Notes: generated from the sequence alone by a model not told the origin. Numbered from the stretch's first letter, positions 1-8,123 are shown. The stretch: 40,848 nt of DNA from Janthinobacterium sp. (GCA_003133225.1 PKWL01000130.1:1-40848), one strand, 5' to 3'. Translations and numbers: made by a program.

Positions 1-116
1 TGTGCCATTTGACAAGCCTGGGTTAGCGGCGCGGGCAGTCGCCGGAGTCTGACCTGTCCACCACCCACAACGAGAGCGGCGAGCGGCTAAGGCAAGATGC
101 CAGCCGTGGGCGTAAA

Positions 117-159
117 ATCGACTTTATCGACTTTATCGACTTTATCGACTTTATCGACT
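117..159. repeat. 9-bp tandem repeat, about 4.8 copies
   Basis: The unit ATCGACTTT occurs four times in perfect tandem (117, 126, 135, 144) followed by a partial copy ATCGACT. It ends 12 bases before the preferred glutathione peroxidase start codon at 172, so it sits in the 5' untranslated or promoter region. If translation began at the upstream ATG at 97, the repeat would encode Ser-Thr-Leu repeats in frame, and copy-number change would never break the frame. Confidence 0.95.
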
Positions 160-171
160 CTTCGAGATGCC

Positions 172-732
172 ATGTCCAAGATGCTAGCAAAAATAGCCAT
201 CGCGGCGCTGAGTTTGTCTACGGCGGCGCCTGCTTTTGCACAAACGGTGCGCTGCCCCGCCATCCTTCATCATACCTTTAGTCGTTTGCAAGACGAGGCG
301 CCACAGGACCTTTGCCAGTTTGCAGGCAAGGTCGTGCTGGTGGTGAATACGGCCAGTTTTTGCGGCTTCACCAAGCAATATGAGGGACTGGAGGCGCTGT
401 ACGCAAAATACGGGAAGAAGGGGTTGGTGGTGCTGGGCTTCCCGTCCAACGACTTTGGCGCGCAAGAGCCTGGCAGCAGCAAGGAGATTGCCGACTTTTG
501 TTATAACACCTACGGCGTCAAATTTCCCATGTTTGTCAAGTCGGCGGTGTCAGGCCCGAATCCGAATCCCCTGTTTTCCCAATTGATCCAGATCACGGGC
601 AAGGCGCCGACTTGGAATTTCCACAAATACCTGATCGACCGCGGCGGCAAGGTGATCGATAATTTCCCCAGCAAGGTCACGCCGCAGGACGCGATTCTCG
701 TCGGCGAGCTGGAACAAGCACTAGCGCCGTGA
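172..732 (+). CDS. Glutathione peroxidase family protein, exported
   Basis: Predicted thiol peroxidase that reduces hydroperoxides, probably in the periplasm. From the ATG at 172 the protein has 186 residues and begins with a signal peptide (about residues 1-25, ending in APAFAQ). The peroxidatic Cys lies in NTASFCGFTKQY, the conserved Gln in the FPSNDFGAQEPG block, and the Trp and Asn in TWNFHKYL, so the Cys-Gln-Trp-Asn tetrad of the family is complete. It is a Cys, not selenocysteine, enzyme. An in-frame ATG at 97 would add an Arg/Ser-Thr-Leu-rich leader encoded by the 9-bp repeat. I prefer 172 because it puts a normal signal peptide at the N-terminus and has a GAG-containing ribosome site just upstream. 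Bacterial members often use thioredoxin rather than glutathione, so the reductant is uncertain. The IS element follows directly downstream. Confidence 0.9.
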   Translation: MSKMLAKIAIAALSLSTAAPAFAQTVRCPAILHHTFSRLQDEAPQDLCQFAGKVVLVVNTASFCGFTKQYEGLEALYAKYGKKGLVVLGFPSNDFGAQEPGSSKEIADFCYNTYGVKFPMFVKSAVSGPNPNPLFSQLIQITGKAPTWNFHKYLIDRGGKVIDNFPSKVTPQDAILVGELEQALAP

Positions 733-753
733 GTTGACCAGGTGCGCGGCAAG

Positions 754-773
754 CCCCGTCCTTCAGGGCGGGG
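754..773. repeat. Left-end subterminal hairpin of the IS
   Basis: CCCCGTCC and GGGCGGGG pair around a TTCA loop. The same structure, with small changes, recurs at the right end (2479-2498). TnpA of this family recognises such hairpins in single-stranded DNA. Confidence 0.75.
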
Positions 774-782
774 TCAAGAGCG

Positions 783-801
783 CGGACGGCACAGCCGTCC
801 G
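783..801. repeat. Perfect 8-bp-stem hairpin inside the IS left end
   Basis: CGGACGGC and GCCGTCCG form a perfect 8-bp stem with an ACA loop between the left-end hairpin and the 3' end of tnpA. It may be a second transposase-binding hairpin, or a terminator-like structure for tnpA, although no T tract follows on the minus strand. Confidence 0.7.
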
Positions 802-812
802 GTTTGGCGCGC

Positions 813-1230
813 CTAGTGCGGCGTCTGCTGCTGCTCGATGTACTGCCGGATAACAGTGATAGGCGCACCACCGCAGCTACCGGCGAAGTAGGACGGCGAC
901 CATAGCGCGCCGCCCCAGAGCATCTTATTAATGCTCGGACAGTTTTTCTTCCGAATCATCCGGCTCGACACGCCCTTTAAGCTATTCACCAGATTCGAGA
1001 CGGAAACTTTGGGTGGGTAATTCACCAGAAGATGGACGTGATCGTCCTCGCCATCAAACTCCACCAGTTCGGCCTCGAAGTCCTTGCAGACACCGGCAAA
1101 GATTGGTCTCAGGTCATCAAGAATCTCTTTCGTGAAGACTTCGCGGCGGTATTTTTGTTATGAAGACCAAATGCACGTGAATCACAAAAACGCAGTGTCT
1201 TCCTTGTCGAATGTCGTTGTTTTTGTCCAT
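813..1230 (-). pseudogene. tnpA: IS200/IS605 TnpA transposase (Y1 HUH), frameshifted
   Basis: Single-strand DNA transposase of about 138 residues if the frame is restored. The ATG at 1230 opens a frame beginning MDKNND and running into a typical HVHLVFITK block. One extra base in the run of five A residues (minus strand; T run at 1152-1156) then shifts the frame and leads to a stop. Removing that base continues in the frame YRREVFTKEILDDLRPIFAG and onward to the intact 3' part. That part holds the HUH motif (DHVHLLV) and the catalytic Tyr in IRQYIEQQ, and ends at 813. All catalytic residues are therefore encoded but not in one frame. Programmed frameshifting is not known for this family, so a point indel or a sequencing slip in the homopolymer is more likely. 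Confidence 0.88.
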
Positions 1231-1251
1231 AGACAAAACCATAATTTAAAC

Positions 1252-2491
1252 ATGCAACGTCTACAAGCCTACAAATTCGAACTGATGCCAGACGGCGAGC
1301 AAGCGCGCGACATGCGCCGCTTCGCCGGGTCGTGCCGGTTCGTCTTCAACAAGGCGCTGGCGATGCAAAAGGATAATCACACGCAGGGCAACAAGTTCAT
1401 CGGCTTCGCTGGCCTATGCAAAGCGCTCACTGGCTGGCGCAATGGTGCGGAAACGCCGTGGCTCAAAGACGCGCCCTGTCACCCGCTGCAACAAGCCCTG
1501 AAGGACTTAGAAAAAGCGTACAAGAATTTTTTTGAAAAACGCGCCGATTTCCCCAGCTTCAGGCGCAAGGGCAGGCGCGACAGCTTTCGCTACCCCGACC
1601 AGAAACAGATCAAGCTCGACGAGGCCAACGACCGCATCTTCCTGCCCAAGCTCGGCTGGCTGCGTTACCGCAACAGCCGCGATGTGCAAGGCGATATTCG
1701 CAACGTCACCGTGAGCCAGTCGGGCGGCAAGTGGTTCGCGTCGATTCAGACGCAACGCGAGGTTGAGCAGCAGCTACCCACGGCGACGACGGCCATCGGC
1801 ATTGATGTCGGCCGCCCGGTTCGCCACCATGAGCGACGGTAGCTTCGTCGCGCCACTCAACAGCTTCAAGAAGCACCAGCAGCGCCTTGCTCGCTACCAG
1901 CATCGCATGAGCCGCAAGGTCAAGTTCAGCAGCAATTGGAAGAAGGCGAAAGCCCGCGTCCAGAAGATTCACACCGACATCGCCAACGCCCGCAAAGACT
2001 TCCTGCACAAAACCACAACGACGATCAGCCAAAACCACGCGCTCGTATGCATTGAGGACTTGCAGGTACGGAGCATGTCCAGGTCTTCCAAAGGTACGGT
2101 CGAACAGCCGGGCAAGAAGGTCAGCCAGAAAAGCGGCTTGAACCGCGCCATCCTCGATCAGGGATGGGGAGAGTTTCGCCGCCAGCTTGGCTACAAGGTT
2201 GCATGGAACGGCGGCCTATTGCTGGCCGTGCCGCCGCACCACACCAGCCAGACGTGCCCGGCGTGTGATCATGTCTCGAAAGACAATCGGCAAACTCAGG
2301 CGTCATTTCTATGCGTCGATTGTGGCTACGAAAATCACGCCGATGTGGTCGGCGCGATCAATATTTTAGCGCGAGGACATCGCGTCTTAGCCTGTGGAGA
2401 GTCGGCGCAGCCAGGCCGCTCTATGAAGCAGGAACCCACCGAAGCGACCCGCAGATCATCGCGCGGCGCCGTAGGAATCTCCGTCCTTTAG
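1252..2491 (+). pseudogene. tnpB: TnpB, RNA-guided nuclease of IS200/IS605, frameshifted
   Basis: RuvC-like, RNA-guided DNA endonuclease of the transposon (ancestor of Cas12). The ATG at 1252 (MQRLQAYKFELMPDG) opens the N-terminal half. At about 1806-1815, just after the RuvC-I Asp in AIGIDVG, the frame shifts and the protein continues in the next frame with AARFATMSDGSF. Comparison with the usual GIDVG-x-ARFAT block suggests a 2-base loss. The second half carries the RuvC-II Glu (LVCIEDL), a four-Cys zinc finger (CPAC...CVDC) and the RuvC-III Asp ([11 protein letters not shown]). All three catalytic acids thus remain encoded, so this is decay rather than a nuclease-dead domesticated version. 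The restored length is about 412 residues. The stop codon lies inside the right-end hairpin, as is usual for tnpB. Confidence 0.88.
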
Positions 2492-2508
2492 GGCGGGGAG
2501 GATGTCAA
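2350..2508 (+). ncRNA. Probable omega RNA (TnpB guide RNA scaffold) at the IS right end
   Basis: In IS200/IS605 elements the guide RNA scaffold is transcribed from the 3' end of tnpB through the right end, and the guide is the flanking DNA just outside it. Here the 3' part of tnpB and the terminal hairpin (2479-2498) fit that position. The 5' limit is a guess. The guide would start near 2509 (AACCGCGGCG...) and differs with every insertion site. Confidence 0.4.
2479..2498. repeat. Right-end hairpin of the IS, containing the tnpB stop codon
   Basis: CTCCGTCC and GGGCGGGG pair around a TTTA loop; the tnpB TAG (2489-2491) lies in the loop and stem. The structure is the counterpart of the left-end hairpin at 754-773. 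Confidence 0.75.
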
Positions 2509-2536
2509 GAACCGCGGCGCTTGCCGAAAGTGCGTT

Positions 2537-4459
2537 TCAGCCTGGATTTGGCAAACGATCCGGCCCTCCATCCGCCATTACTGACTCGTTGTCGCACCGG
2601 TCCCAGACGAGAGTGGCCGCCAGCTTGCCGCGCAGTGCGTTGCAGACGGCGACTTCCTGCGCGCCGCGTAAGTCTTGACGCGTCAAAATCGTTTCACGTG
2701 CATCCCAAGTCGGATCAGCCAACAAGACGGCGCGCATGATGCCGGGAAGCACCCCTGCCGACAGCGGCGGTGTATGCCAGTGCCCGTTTAATTTGAGGAA
2801 GACATTGCTGCGCCCGCCCTCCGTCAATTCGCCCCGCTCATTGAAAAATAAGGCATCGAAAGCGCCATGCATTTCGGCGGCGCGCCACGCTTGGTCGTAG
2901 CATGCGCGCACCGTGCTCTTGTGTCGGAGGAACAGGTTATTCGCCTGCATCGGGACGCTAGAGAGCCGCAGTCGTACAGGTCCGTCCCACGGCGTCAACG
3001 GCGCGCTTTGCACGTCACACACGCCGCCTTGATTCAACGCCAGCCGCAGCCGGTACGGGCCGGCCTCGGCCAAGCCGGCGCAAGCCTCACCGATGACGCG
3101 GTGCAGATGCGCCATATCGTGGGCGAACCCGAAATAAACTGCCGATGCCGCCAATCGCGCTAGATGACGCTCGAGATGGCGCGCGCCATCGGCGCGGGTC
3201 GCATACATGGTCTCGAACAACTCGAAATCATTTTTTAATCCAGTCAGGAAACGGGCCTTTAATTGGCATTCAGCAAATTCATCGCGTGCGTCACTGTCGA
3301 ACACGATGCCGGCGCCGACTCCCATATGGCCCCGCCGCCTGCCGTCAGCCGGGGCTTCCAAGACCAGTGTGCGGATCGGCACGGAGAGGCAGAAGTCGCC
3401 CATTTTCCTGTCGCTTTCCGGCGCCTCGAACCAGCCGATCGCACCGGTGTAAATACCGCGCGCGGCCGGCTCTAGTTCATCAATGATTTCCATCGCGCGT
3501 CGTTTGGGCGCGCCCGTGATTGAGCCGCAGGGATACAGCGCGACGAAGATTTCGGCCAAGCTGATGTCGCGGCGCAGGCGGGCCTGTACGGTTGACGTCA
3601 TTTGCAGCACGCTGCCGTAGCGCTTTACCTCGAACAGCGCCGGCACTTGGACCGAACCGGTGACGGCGATACGACCGATATCGTTGCGCAGCAAATCGAC
3701 GATCATCAAATTCTCGGCGCGGTTTTTCGGATCTGCTGCCAAAGCCCCAGCCAGTGCCGCGTTTTCTTGGGTCCGTTCGGGTCGGGCGGCCGGCGCCGTG
3801 CCCTTCATCGGTTGCGCCGTCAGCTGGCCCTGCTTATGGCGCACAAATAATTCAGGCGACAAGGACAGCACGGCACTGCCATCGGCCAGCGCAACCAGAG
3901 CGCCGTAGGGCACGGGCTGACGGGCGCGCACACGCGCGTACAGCGCAAACAGGGAACCGAAGGCGTCAAATCGCAAACGGTAAGTGTAGTTCACCTGATA
4001 GGCGTCGCCGGCCAAGATGTAATTGTGGATGCGCGCCAGCGCGGCCGCGAACTCCGCTTCGCCCACGTCGGCAGTGACGCGCGCAATACCGGCCGGAGTT
4101 TCATTTTCCCCGCTACGCTGCGCCAGCCAGGCAGCAACTTCTTCCGCCGATAGATGCTGACACGCATTGAACAATAAAATTTGCGCGAGCGGCGCGGTTC
4201 CGCCGCGCGGCGCCGTTGCCAGCACATGGCTGCCCAGTTCATAGGTGCAAAGGCAAACGGCGTGCTGGCCGCTACGCAAGGCTTGCTGCATCTGCCCCAG
4301 CAGTTGCGGCCAGAGCGCGATATCGCTGCACACCAGCGTTCCCAAGTGACCCGTGTAAAGGCGCGAGCGGGCTTGCTCCGGATCGGGCCGGCCCGGATCG
4401 GCCCGGCCCGGATCGGCCGGGCTGGCATCATCGAGTAAGGCAAAACATTCAGCATTCAT
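2537..4459 (-). CDS. pabB: Aminodeoxychorismate synthase component I fused to aminodeoxychorismate lyase (PabB-PabC)
   Basis: A 640-residue fusion for p-aminobenzoate (folate) synthesis. The N-terminal 400 or so residues are the chorismate-amination domain: the motif QPMKGTAPA with the catalytic Lys of PabB-type enzymes, DLLRNDIGRI, CGSITGAPK and RGIYTGAIGW are all present. From about residue 410 a class IV PLP domain follows (FELFETMYA, the PLP-binding Lys in LRHKSTVR, and ELTEGGRSNVF), which would release pyruvate from aminodeoxychorismate. The amidotransferase subunit PabA is not in the window. The start at 4459 (MNAECFALLDD) is preferred over one 26 codons upstream because the extension looks unlike the family. 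A 15-bp GC-rich tandem repeat near the 5' end inserts Asp-Pro-Gly-Arg units. The 3' end lies 28 bases from the proposed IS right boundary. Confidence 0.92.
   Translation of the reverse strand: MNAECFALLDDASPADPGRADPGRPDPEQARSRLYTGHLGTLVCSDIALWPQLLGQMQQALRSGQHAVCLCTYELGSHVLATAPRGGTAPLAQILLFNACQHLSAEEVAAWLAQRSGENETPAGIARVTADVGEAEFAAALARIHNYILAGDAYQVNYTYRLRFDAFGSLFALYARVRARQPVPYGALVALADGSAVLSLSPELFVRHKQGQLTAQPMKGTAPAARPERTQENAALAGALAADPKNRAENLMIVDLLRNDIGRIAVTGSVQVPALFEVKRYGSVLQMTSTVQARLRRDISLAEIFVALYPCGSITGAPKRRAMEIIDELEPAARGIYTGAIGWFEAPESDRKMGDFCLSVPIRTLVLEAPADGRRRGHMGVGAGIVFDSDARDEFAECQLKARFLTGLKNDFELFETMYATRADGARHLERHLARLAASAVYFGFAHDMAHLHRVIGEACAGLAEAGPYRLRLALNQGGVCDVQSAPLTPWDGPVRLRLSSVPMQANNLFLRHKSTVRACYDQAWRAAEMHGAFDALFFNERGELTEGGRSNVFLKLNGHWHTPPLSAGVLPGIMRAVLLADPTWDARETILTRQDLRGAQEVAVCNALRGKLAATLVWDRCDNESVMADGGPDRLPNPG
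4380..4424. repeat. 15-bp tandem repeat inside the pabB-pabC 5' end
   Basis: Three near-identical 15-bp units (GGATCGGCCCGGCCC and variants) at 4380, 4395 and 4410 encode repeated Ala/Pro-Asp-Pro-Gly-Arg on the minus strand. The unit length keeps the frame, so copy number can vary without breaking the gene. It lies in a variable linker near the N-terminus rather than in the catalytic core. Confidence 0.88.
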
Positions 4460-4773
4460 CGGACACCATGCTTGCCATAGTGCATGCGGCAAGCGAGCAC
4501 CGCAGCCGCAAAAAACATGCTCGAGAGAAAGCCGCATCGATGGCGGCGTCCACCCAAGATGGTGCGCGGCCCCAGCGAAAACGCAGGGCGCGCGATGGGC
4601 GCCGGCGGACGGCCCGGGAAGCGGGATGGGGCGCGCAGCAGCCCCACGTCGGACGGCGCCCTAGCGTAGGCGACGCTTTTGCTAGCGCCCAGGCCGCAGC
4701 GCGCAACAACAGTAGGCAAAAACGTGCAGAACAAGTGATTCATCGCAATGACCAAACGGCATGGAGCAGGATG
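4460..4773. other. Gap between slmA and pabB-pabC, no gene recognised
   Basis: A GC-rich stretch of 314 bases. Several overlapping open frames exist on both strands, but all give Arg/Pro-rich translations with no recognisable domain, as expected for shadow frames in high-GC DNA. It must contain the pabB-pabC promoter; I see no convincing sigma-70 boxes or terminator. Confidence 0.5.
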
Positions 4774-5349
4774 TTACGCTAACAGCAGAGTAATTTGTAG
4801 GGCGGCGTCGTGCGCAGGATTGAGTTTGAAGCCGCTCTTGGCATAGCGGTGCCAGCGCCCGACCACAAAGCACAGCAGCAGGTTGGCGCGCGCCGGCACA
4901 TCCGCTTCGTGGGCCTGGCCTGCACTGACGGCCACGCGTAGGGCCTGCTTCAGCGCCAATTCGATGCGGTCGTAAAATTGATTCATGCGCTGCTGCAGGC
5001 GCTCGTCTTCATTGACCAGGGCGTCGCCGATCAGCACGCGTGTCATGCCCGGGTTTTTGCTGGCAAAACCAAGCAGCATCCCGGTGATGGCGCGCACCTG
5101 GGCCAAGCCATCGGCCTGCTGTTCGGTGATCACGTTAATCAGCCCGAATACGCTCGACTCAATGAACTCGATTAGACCCTCGAACATCTGCGCCTTGCTG
5201 GCGAAATGGCGGTACAGGGCCGCTTCGGACACGTCCAGCTTTGCCGCCAGGGCAGCGGTGGTGATTTTTTCGCCTTTGGGCTGCTCTAGCATGGCGGCCA
5301 AGGCCTGAAGTATATCCAGCTTGCGCTGGCCTGGTGGTGTACTTGCCAT
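4774..5349 (-). CDS. slmA: Nucleoid occlusion factor SlmA (TetR family)
   Basis: DNA-binding inhibitor of FtsZ assembly over the chromosome; 191 residues, close to the family's usual 198. The N-terminal helix-turn-helix is clear (KITTAALAAKLDVSEAALYRHFASKAQMFEGLIEF), followed by the helical FtsZ-binding and dimerisation domain. It starts 30 bases after the stop of the HAD nucleotidase on the same strand, so the two are probably co-transcribed. The general TetR family is the fallback reading, but the sequence around SEAALYRHFASKAQMFEGL and IEFIE is characteristic of SlmA. Together with minCDE at 29-31 kb it gives this organism both septum-placement systems in one 40-kb stretch. Confidence 0.9.
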   Translation of the reverse strand: MASTPPGQRKLDILQALAAMLEQPKGEKITTAALAAKLDVSEAALYRHFASKAQMFEGLIEFIESSVFGLINVITEQQADGLAQVRAITGMLLGFASKNPGMTRVLIGDALVNEDERLQQRMNQFYDRIELALKQALRVAVSAGQAHEADVPARANLLLCFVVGRWHRYAKSGFKLNPAHDAALQITLLLA

Positions 5350-5379
5350 GTGATCTCGAGGATGTAAGTTAGGTCGCCG

Positions 5380-6126
5380 TCAGCGCAGATGGTGCAAGAG
5401 CGCCGGCAACAGTTTGACAGATTTTACTTTGAGATCGACGTAGGTGGGGCGAATTAACGCCGCTTCCGGCACTGGGGCCGCCGCGCCGATCGCTGCGGCG
5501 GCGCGCAGGTATTGGGTGATCCAGACCGTGTGCATGCCGATTGCTTTGGCTGCTTTCAAATTGGCCAGCGTATCGTCGACCAGGATGCAGCGGCATGCCG
5601 TCAAGCCCTGTCTACGCATCAAATGGCGCAGCATCAGCATGGAAGGCTTGGGCCGCCACTGGCCATGCACTTGCATCGACTCGATCGCGATGTGGTGGGA
5701 AAAATGGCGCTGCAAACCAAGGTGGCGCATGACTTCGCGCGAATAATGCTGGGGCGCATTGGTAAGCAGAATTTTGCGGCCCGGCAGGCGCTGTAATAGC
5801 GCTCCGAGGCCGCGTTCGGCCACAATCATTGAGGCCAGATCGTCCATCTGGTGCGTCTCGCGCAGAAAGTTGTCGGCCCGCACGTTGTGGTGCTTGACCA
5901 TGCCGAGCAAGGTGGCGCCGTACAGTCTCCAGTATCTGATGCGCGCCGCATTGACGATGTCGGCGCCGGCCGGAGAGACGCCGTCGCCCAGCACCCGGGC
6001 AAGGTACTGGTTCATATTTGCCGTGATCGCCGGGAAAATGGCACGGGAAGCATCGTGCAACGTGTTGTCAAGATCAAACAGCCATACCGGCGGGGACGAG
6101 TTAGTATTTGGCACCGAGACTTTCAT
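5380..6126 (-). CDS. HAD-family pyrimidine 5'-nucleotidase
   Basis: Predicted cytoplasmic phosphatase of 248 residues. HAD motif I is WLFDLDNTLHDA with the nucleophile and acid Asp near the N-terminus, motif II is around KILLTNAP, the Lys lies in WRPKPSML, and motif III is CILVDDTLANLKAAKAIG. The overall form matches the YjjG/SDT1-like nucleotidases commonly found next to argB and slmA in this group. The start is set at 6126 (MKVSVPN), directly before motif I; the open frame continues upstream, but that part overlaps the divergent TraB gene. Only 22 bases separate this start from the TraB start, so each promoter must lie inside the other gene. Confidence 0.85.
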   Translation of the reverse strand: MKVSVPNTNSSPPVWLFDLDNTLHDASRAIFPAITANMNQYLARVLGDGVSPAGADIVNAARIRYWRLYGATLLGMVKHHNVRADNFLRETHQMDDLASMIVAERGLGALLQRLPGRKILLTNAPQHYSREVMRHLGLQRHFSHHIAIESMQVHGQWRPKPSMLMLRHLMRRQGLTACRCILVDDTLANLKAAKAIGMHTVWITQYLRAAAAIGAAAPVPEAALIRPTYVDLKVKSVKLLPALLHHLR

Positions 6127-6148
6127 GCAAAACTCAAAAAAGGAAAAG

Positions 6149-7063
6149 ATGCGACGCCCGATTATAGTGATGTTCTGCAGTTTTTTTTGTTTTATGTCGG
6201 CGCCGGCCGCCGCCGACATGGCGCCGCAGGCACCACCCAACCGGGGTGCCTTGTTCAAAGTCACCGACGCCGGCCACACGCTCTACCTGTTTGGCACCAT
6301 CCATGTCGGCGCCATCGACTTTTACCCACTCGAACCGCGCGTTAGCGCGGCACTGGAAGGCGCCAGCACGCTGGCGCTGGAAATCGATCCGCTCGGCGAT
6401 CAGGCGGCCGTGCTCGAAGCGGTGCGCCAATACGGCCTTTATCCGGCGCGGGACGGCTCGGCGGCGGCTGCCATCAAGCCTGAATTCAAGCCGCGCCTGG
6501 AACGTTTGCTAAAGCAGTATGGGATCGCGCCGGAATCAGTGGCGCGGATGAAGCCTTGGCTGTTGGCCAACGTGCTGGCCATCAGCGAATTTTCCGCCCA
6601 GGGTTTCGAGACCAGCCTAGCCGTTGATTTGTATCTGTCGCAGCAGGCGCGCGCACGCCACATCCCGGTGCTCGAGCTGGAGTCCGTCGGCGCCCAGATC
6701 GCGCTGTTTGGCCGCATGACGGTCGCCGAACAGAGTTTGTTCCTGGAAGAGGGCATCGTCGCCATTGAGAATCAGACGCAAGCGGCCCAGGTCAAGGAGC
6801 TGGCCTTGGCTTGGAGCACCGCAGACGCAGCCGGCTTCGACGCGCTCGCCAAACAGGCGGCTGAGGACGATTCCTTCTCCGGCAAATTTGTGCAAAAGGT
6901 GTTGCTCGACGAACGCAATCCGGGCCTGGCCGACGGCATCGCACGCTTGCTGGCGCGCGAAAAAAACAGCATGGCGGCGATCGGCATATTGCACGAGGTA
7001 GGCACGGGCAGTGTGCCGGCGCTCCTGCGTCAGCGCGGTCTATGCGTGCAGCGCCTGTATTGA
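6149..7063 (+). CDS. TraB/GumN family protein, exported
   Basis: A 304-residue protein with an N-terminal hydrophobic signal sequence (about residues 1-23, ending in SAPAAAD). TraB/GumN members are putative metalloproteases related to Tiki; this one has the N-terminal GTIHVG motif, an LALEIDP block, and the C-terminal AIGILHEVG motif, so both conserved His residues are present. It probably acts in the periplasm or is anchored in the membrane. The ATG at 6149 is preferred because AGGAAA lies just upstream; an ATG at 6125 would add eight residues. A run of eight T residues (6181-6188) lies in the signal peptide code. It is divergent from the HAD gene and sits between that gene and argB. Its substrate is unknown. 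Confidence 0.85.
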   Translation: MRRPIIVMFCSFFCFMSAPAAADMAPQAPPNRGALFKVTDAGHTLYLFGTIHVGAIDFYPLEPRVSAALEGASTLALEIDPLGDQAAVLEAVRQYGLYPARDGSAAAAIKPEFKPRLERLLKQYGIAPESVARMKPWLLANVLAISEFSAQGFETSLAVDLYLSQQARARHIPVLELESVGAQIALFGRMTVAEQSLFLEEGIVAIENQTQAAQVKELALAWSTADAAGFDALAKQAAEDDSFSGKFVQKVLLDERNPGLADGIARLLAREKNSMAAIGILHEVGTGSVPALLRQRGLCVQRLY

Positions 7064-7082
7064 AGTGATGAAATAGGGAGAA

Positions 7083-7157
<75 letters not shown>

Positions 7158-7193
7158 GGTCAGGCGGCTGCAACAACGATGCCGCCACTGCAA

Positions 7194-8123
7194 TTAGTGC
7201 GAACGGATCATAGTGCCAAAAGCCTGTTCGGTCAATACTTCGAGTAATAAAGAGTGCTCGATGCGGCCATCGATGATGTGCACCGTGTTGACTCCGGACT
7301 TGGCCGCGTCCAGCGCCGACGAGATTTTTGGCAGCATGCCGCCCGATATCGTACCGTCGGCGAACATCTCGTCGATTTCGCGCGCCGACAGGTCAGTGAC
7401 CAGGTTGCCATCTTTGTCCTGCACGCCGGCAATATTGGTCATCATGATCAGCTTTTCCGCCTTCAGGATTTCCGCAATCTTGCCGGCGACGACGTCGGCA
7501 TTGATGTTATAGGCTTGACCGTCGTCGCCAAAGCCGATGGGCGAGATGATCGGGATGAAGGCGTCGTCCTGCAGCGCCTTGACCACTGCCGGGTTGATGG
7601 CATCGATTTCTCCGACGAAGCCGATGTCGACGAATTGGCCCGGGTTTTCCTTATCCGGCATCTGCATCTTGCGCGCGCGGATCAAGCCGCCATCCTTGCC
7701 AGTCAAGCCGACCGCCTGGCCGCCGTAGTGGTTAATGAGCATCACGATGTCCTGCTGGACTTCGCCGCCCAGCACCCACTCCACCACTTCCATGGTCTCT
7801 TCGTCGGTAATGCGCATCCCCTGCACGAAGCTGCCTTGTTTTCCGATTTTTTTCAAAGCGTTGTCGATTTGTGGACCGCCGCCGTGCACCACCACCGGAT
7901 TCATGCCGACTAGCTTGAGCAAAATGACGTCGCGTGCGAAGCCGTGCTTCAGGCGTTCGTCTGTCATCGCGTTGCCGCCGTATTTTATGACAATGGTCTT
8001 GCCATGAAAATTGCGGATATAGGGTAGGGCTTCGGCCAGGATCTGCGCCTTAATTTGCGGTGCCACCGCTGTCAGGTCGTCGGTCATGTCCAGTTTAAGG
8101 AGGTTGGTCAGTTGGGTGCTCAT
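7194..8123 (-). CDS. argB: Acetylglutamate kinase
   Basis: Second enzyme of arginine synthesis; phosphorylates N-acetylglutamate with ATP in the cytoplasm. The 309-residue protein shows the amino-acid kinase core: [11 protein letters not shown] (phosphate-binding Lys and Gly), [11 protein letters not shown] (acetylglutamate binding), [27 protein letters not shown] and the C-terminal [18 protein letters not shown] block. Length is a little above the usual 290-300 because of an N-terminal extension ([12 protein letters not shown]). It stands alone rather than in an arg operon; tRNA-Thr lies just downstream on the same strand and the ECF sigma gene is divergent upstream. Confidence 0.97.
   Translation of the reverse strand: MSTQLTNLLKLDMTDDLTAVAPQIKAQILAEALPYIRNFHGKTIVIKYGGNAMTDERLKHGFARDVILLKLVGMNPVVVHGGGPQIDNALKKIGKQGSFVQGMRITDEETMEVVEWVLGGEVQQDIVMLINHYGGQAVGLTGKDGGLIRARKMQMPDKENPGQFVDIGFVGEIDAINPAVVKALQDDAFIPIISPIGFGDDGQAYNINADVVAGKIAEILKAEKLIMMTNIAGVQDKDGNLVTDLSAREIDEMFADGTISGGMLPKISSALDAAKSGVNTVHIIDGRIEHSLLLEVLTEQAFGTMIRSH

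Larger units (their letters stand above)
739..2508. mobile_element. Decayed IS200/IS605-family insertion sequence with divergent tnpA and tnpB
   Basis: The element carries a Y1 (HUH) transposase gene on the minus strand and a TnpB gene on the plus strand, head to head with 21 bases between their starts. Related short hairpins lie near both ends (754-773 and 2479-2498), as expected for the subterminal structures of this single-strand-transposing family, which leaves no target duplication. The left boundary is proposed directly after TTGAC (734-738), a sequence of the kind this family inserts behind. The right boundary is proposed near GATGTCAA (2501-2508). Both ends are inferred and could be off by a few bases. 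Both genes contain a frameshift, so this copy should not move by itself. It sits between the glutathione peroxidase and pabB-pabC genes without breaking either. Confidence 0.85.

Noticed and set aside
1152..1156. Programmed ribosomal frameshift in tnpA at the A run
   Set aside because: IS200/IS605 transposases are not known to use frameshifting, the run is short, and tnpB is broken as well; decay or a base-call error is simpler.
1252..2491. TnpB as a domesticated nuclease-dead repressor
   Set aside because: All three RuvC acids are still encoded and the reading frame is broken, which is the opposite of what domestication would leave.
4216..4782. 188-codon plus-strand frame across the pabB-pabC 5' end and the gap
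   Set aside because: More than a third lies antisense to pabB-pabC, and the rest is Arg/Ala/Pro-rich without recognisable domains.
6181..6188. Eight-T run in the TraB signal peptide as a phase-variation switch
   Set aside because: It encodes normal hydrophobic signal residues and is short; no evidence of variation can be seen in one sequence.
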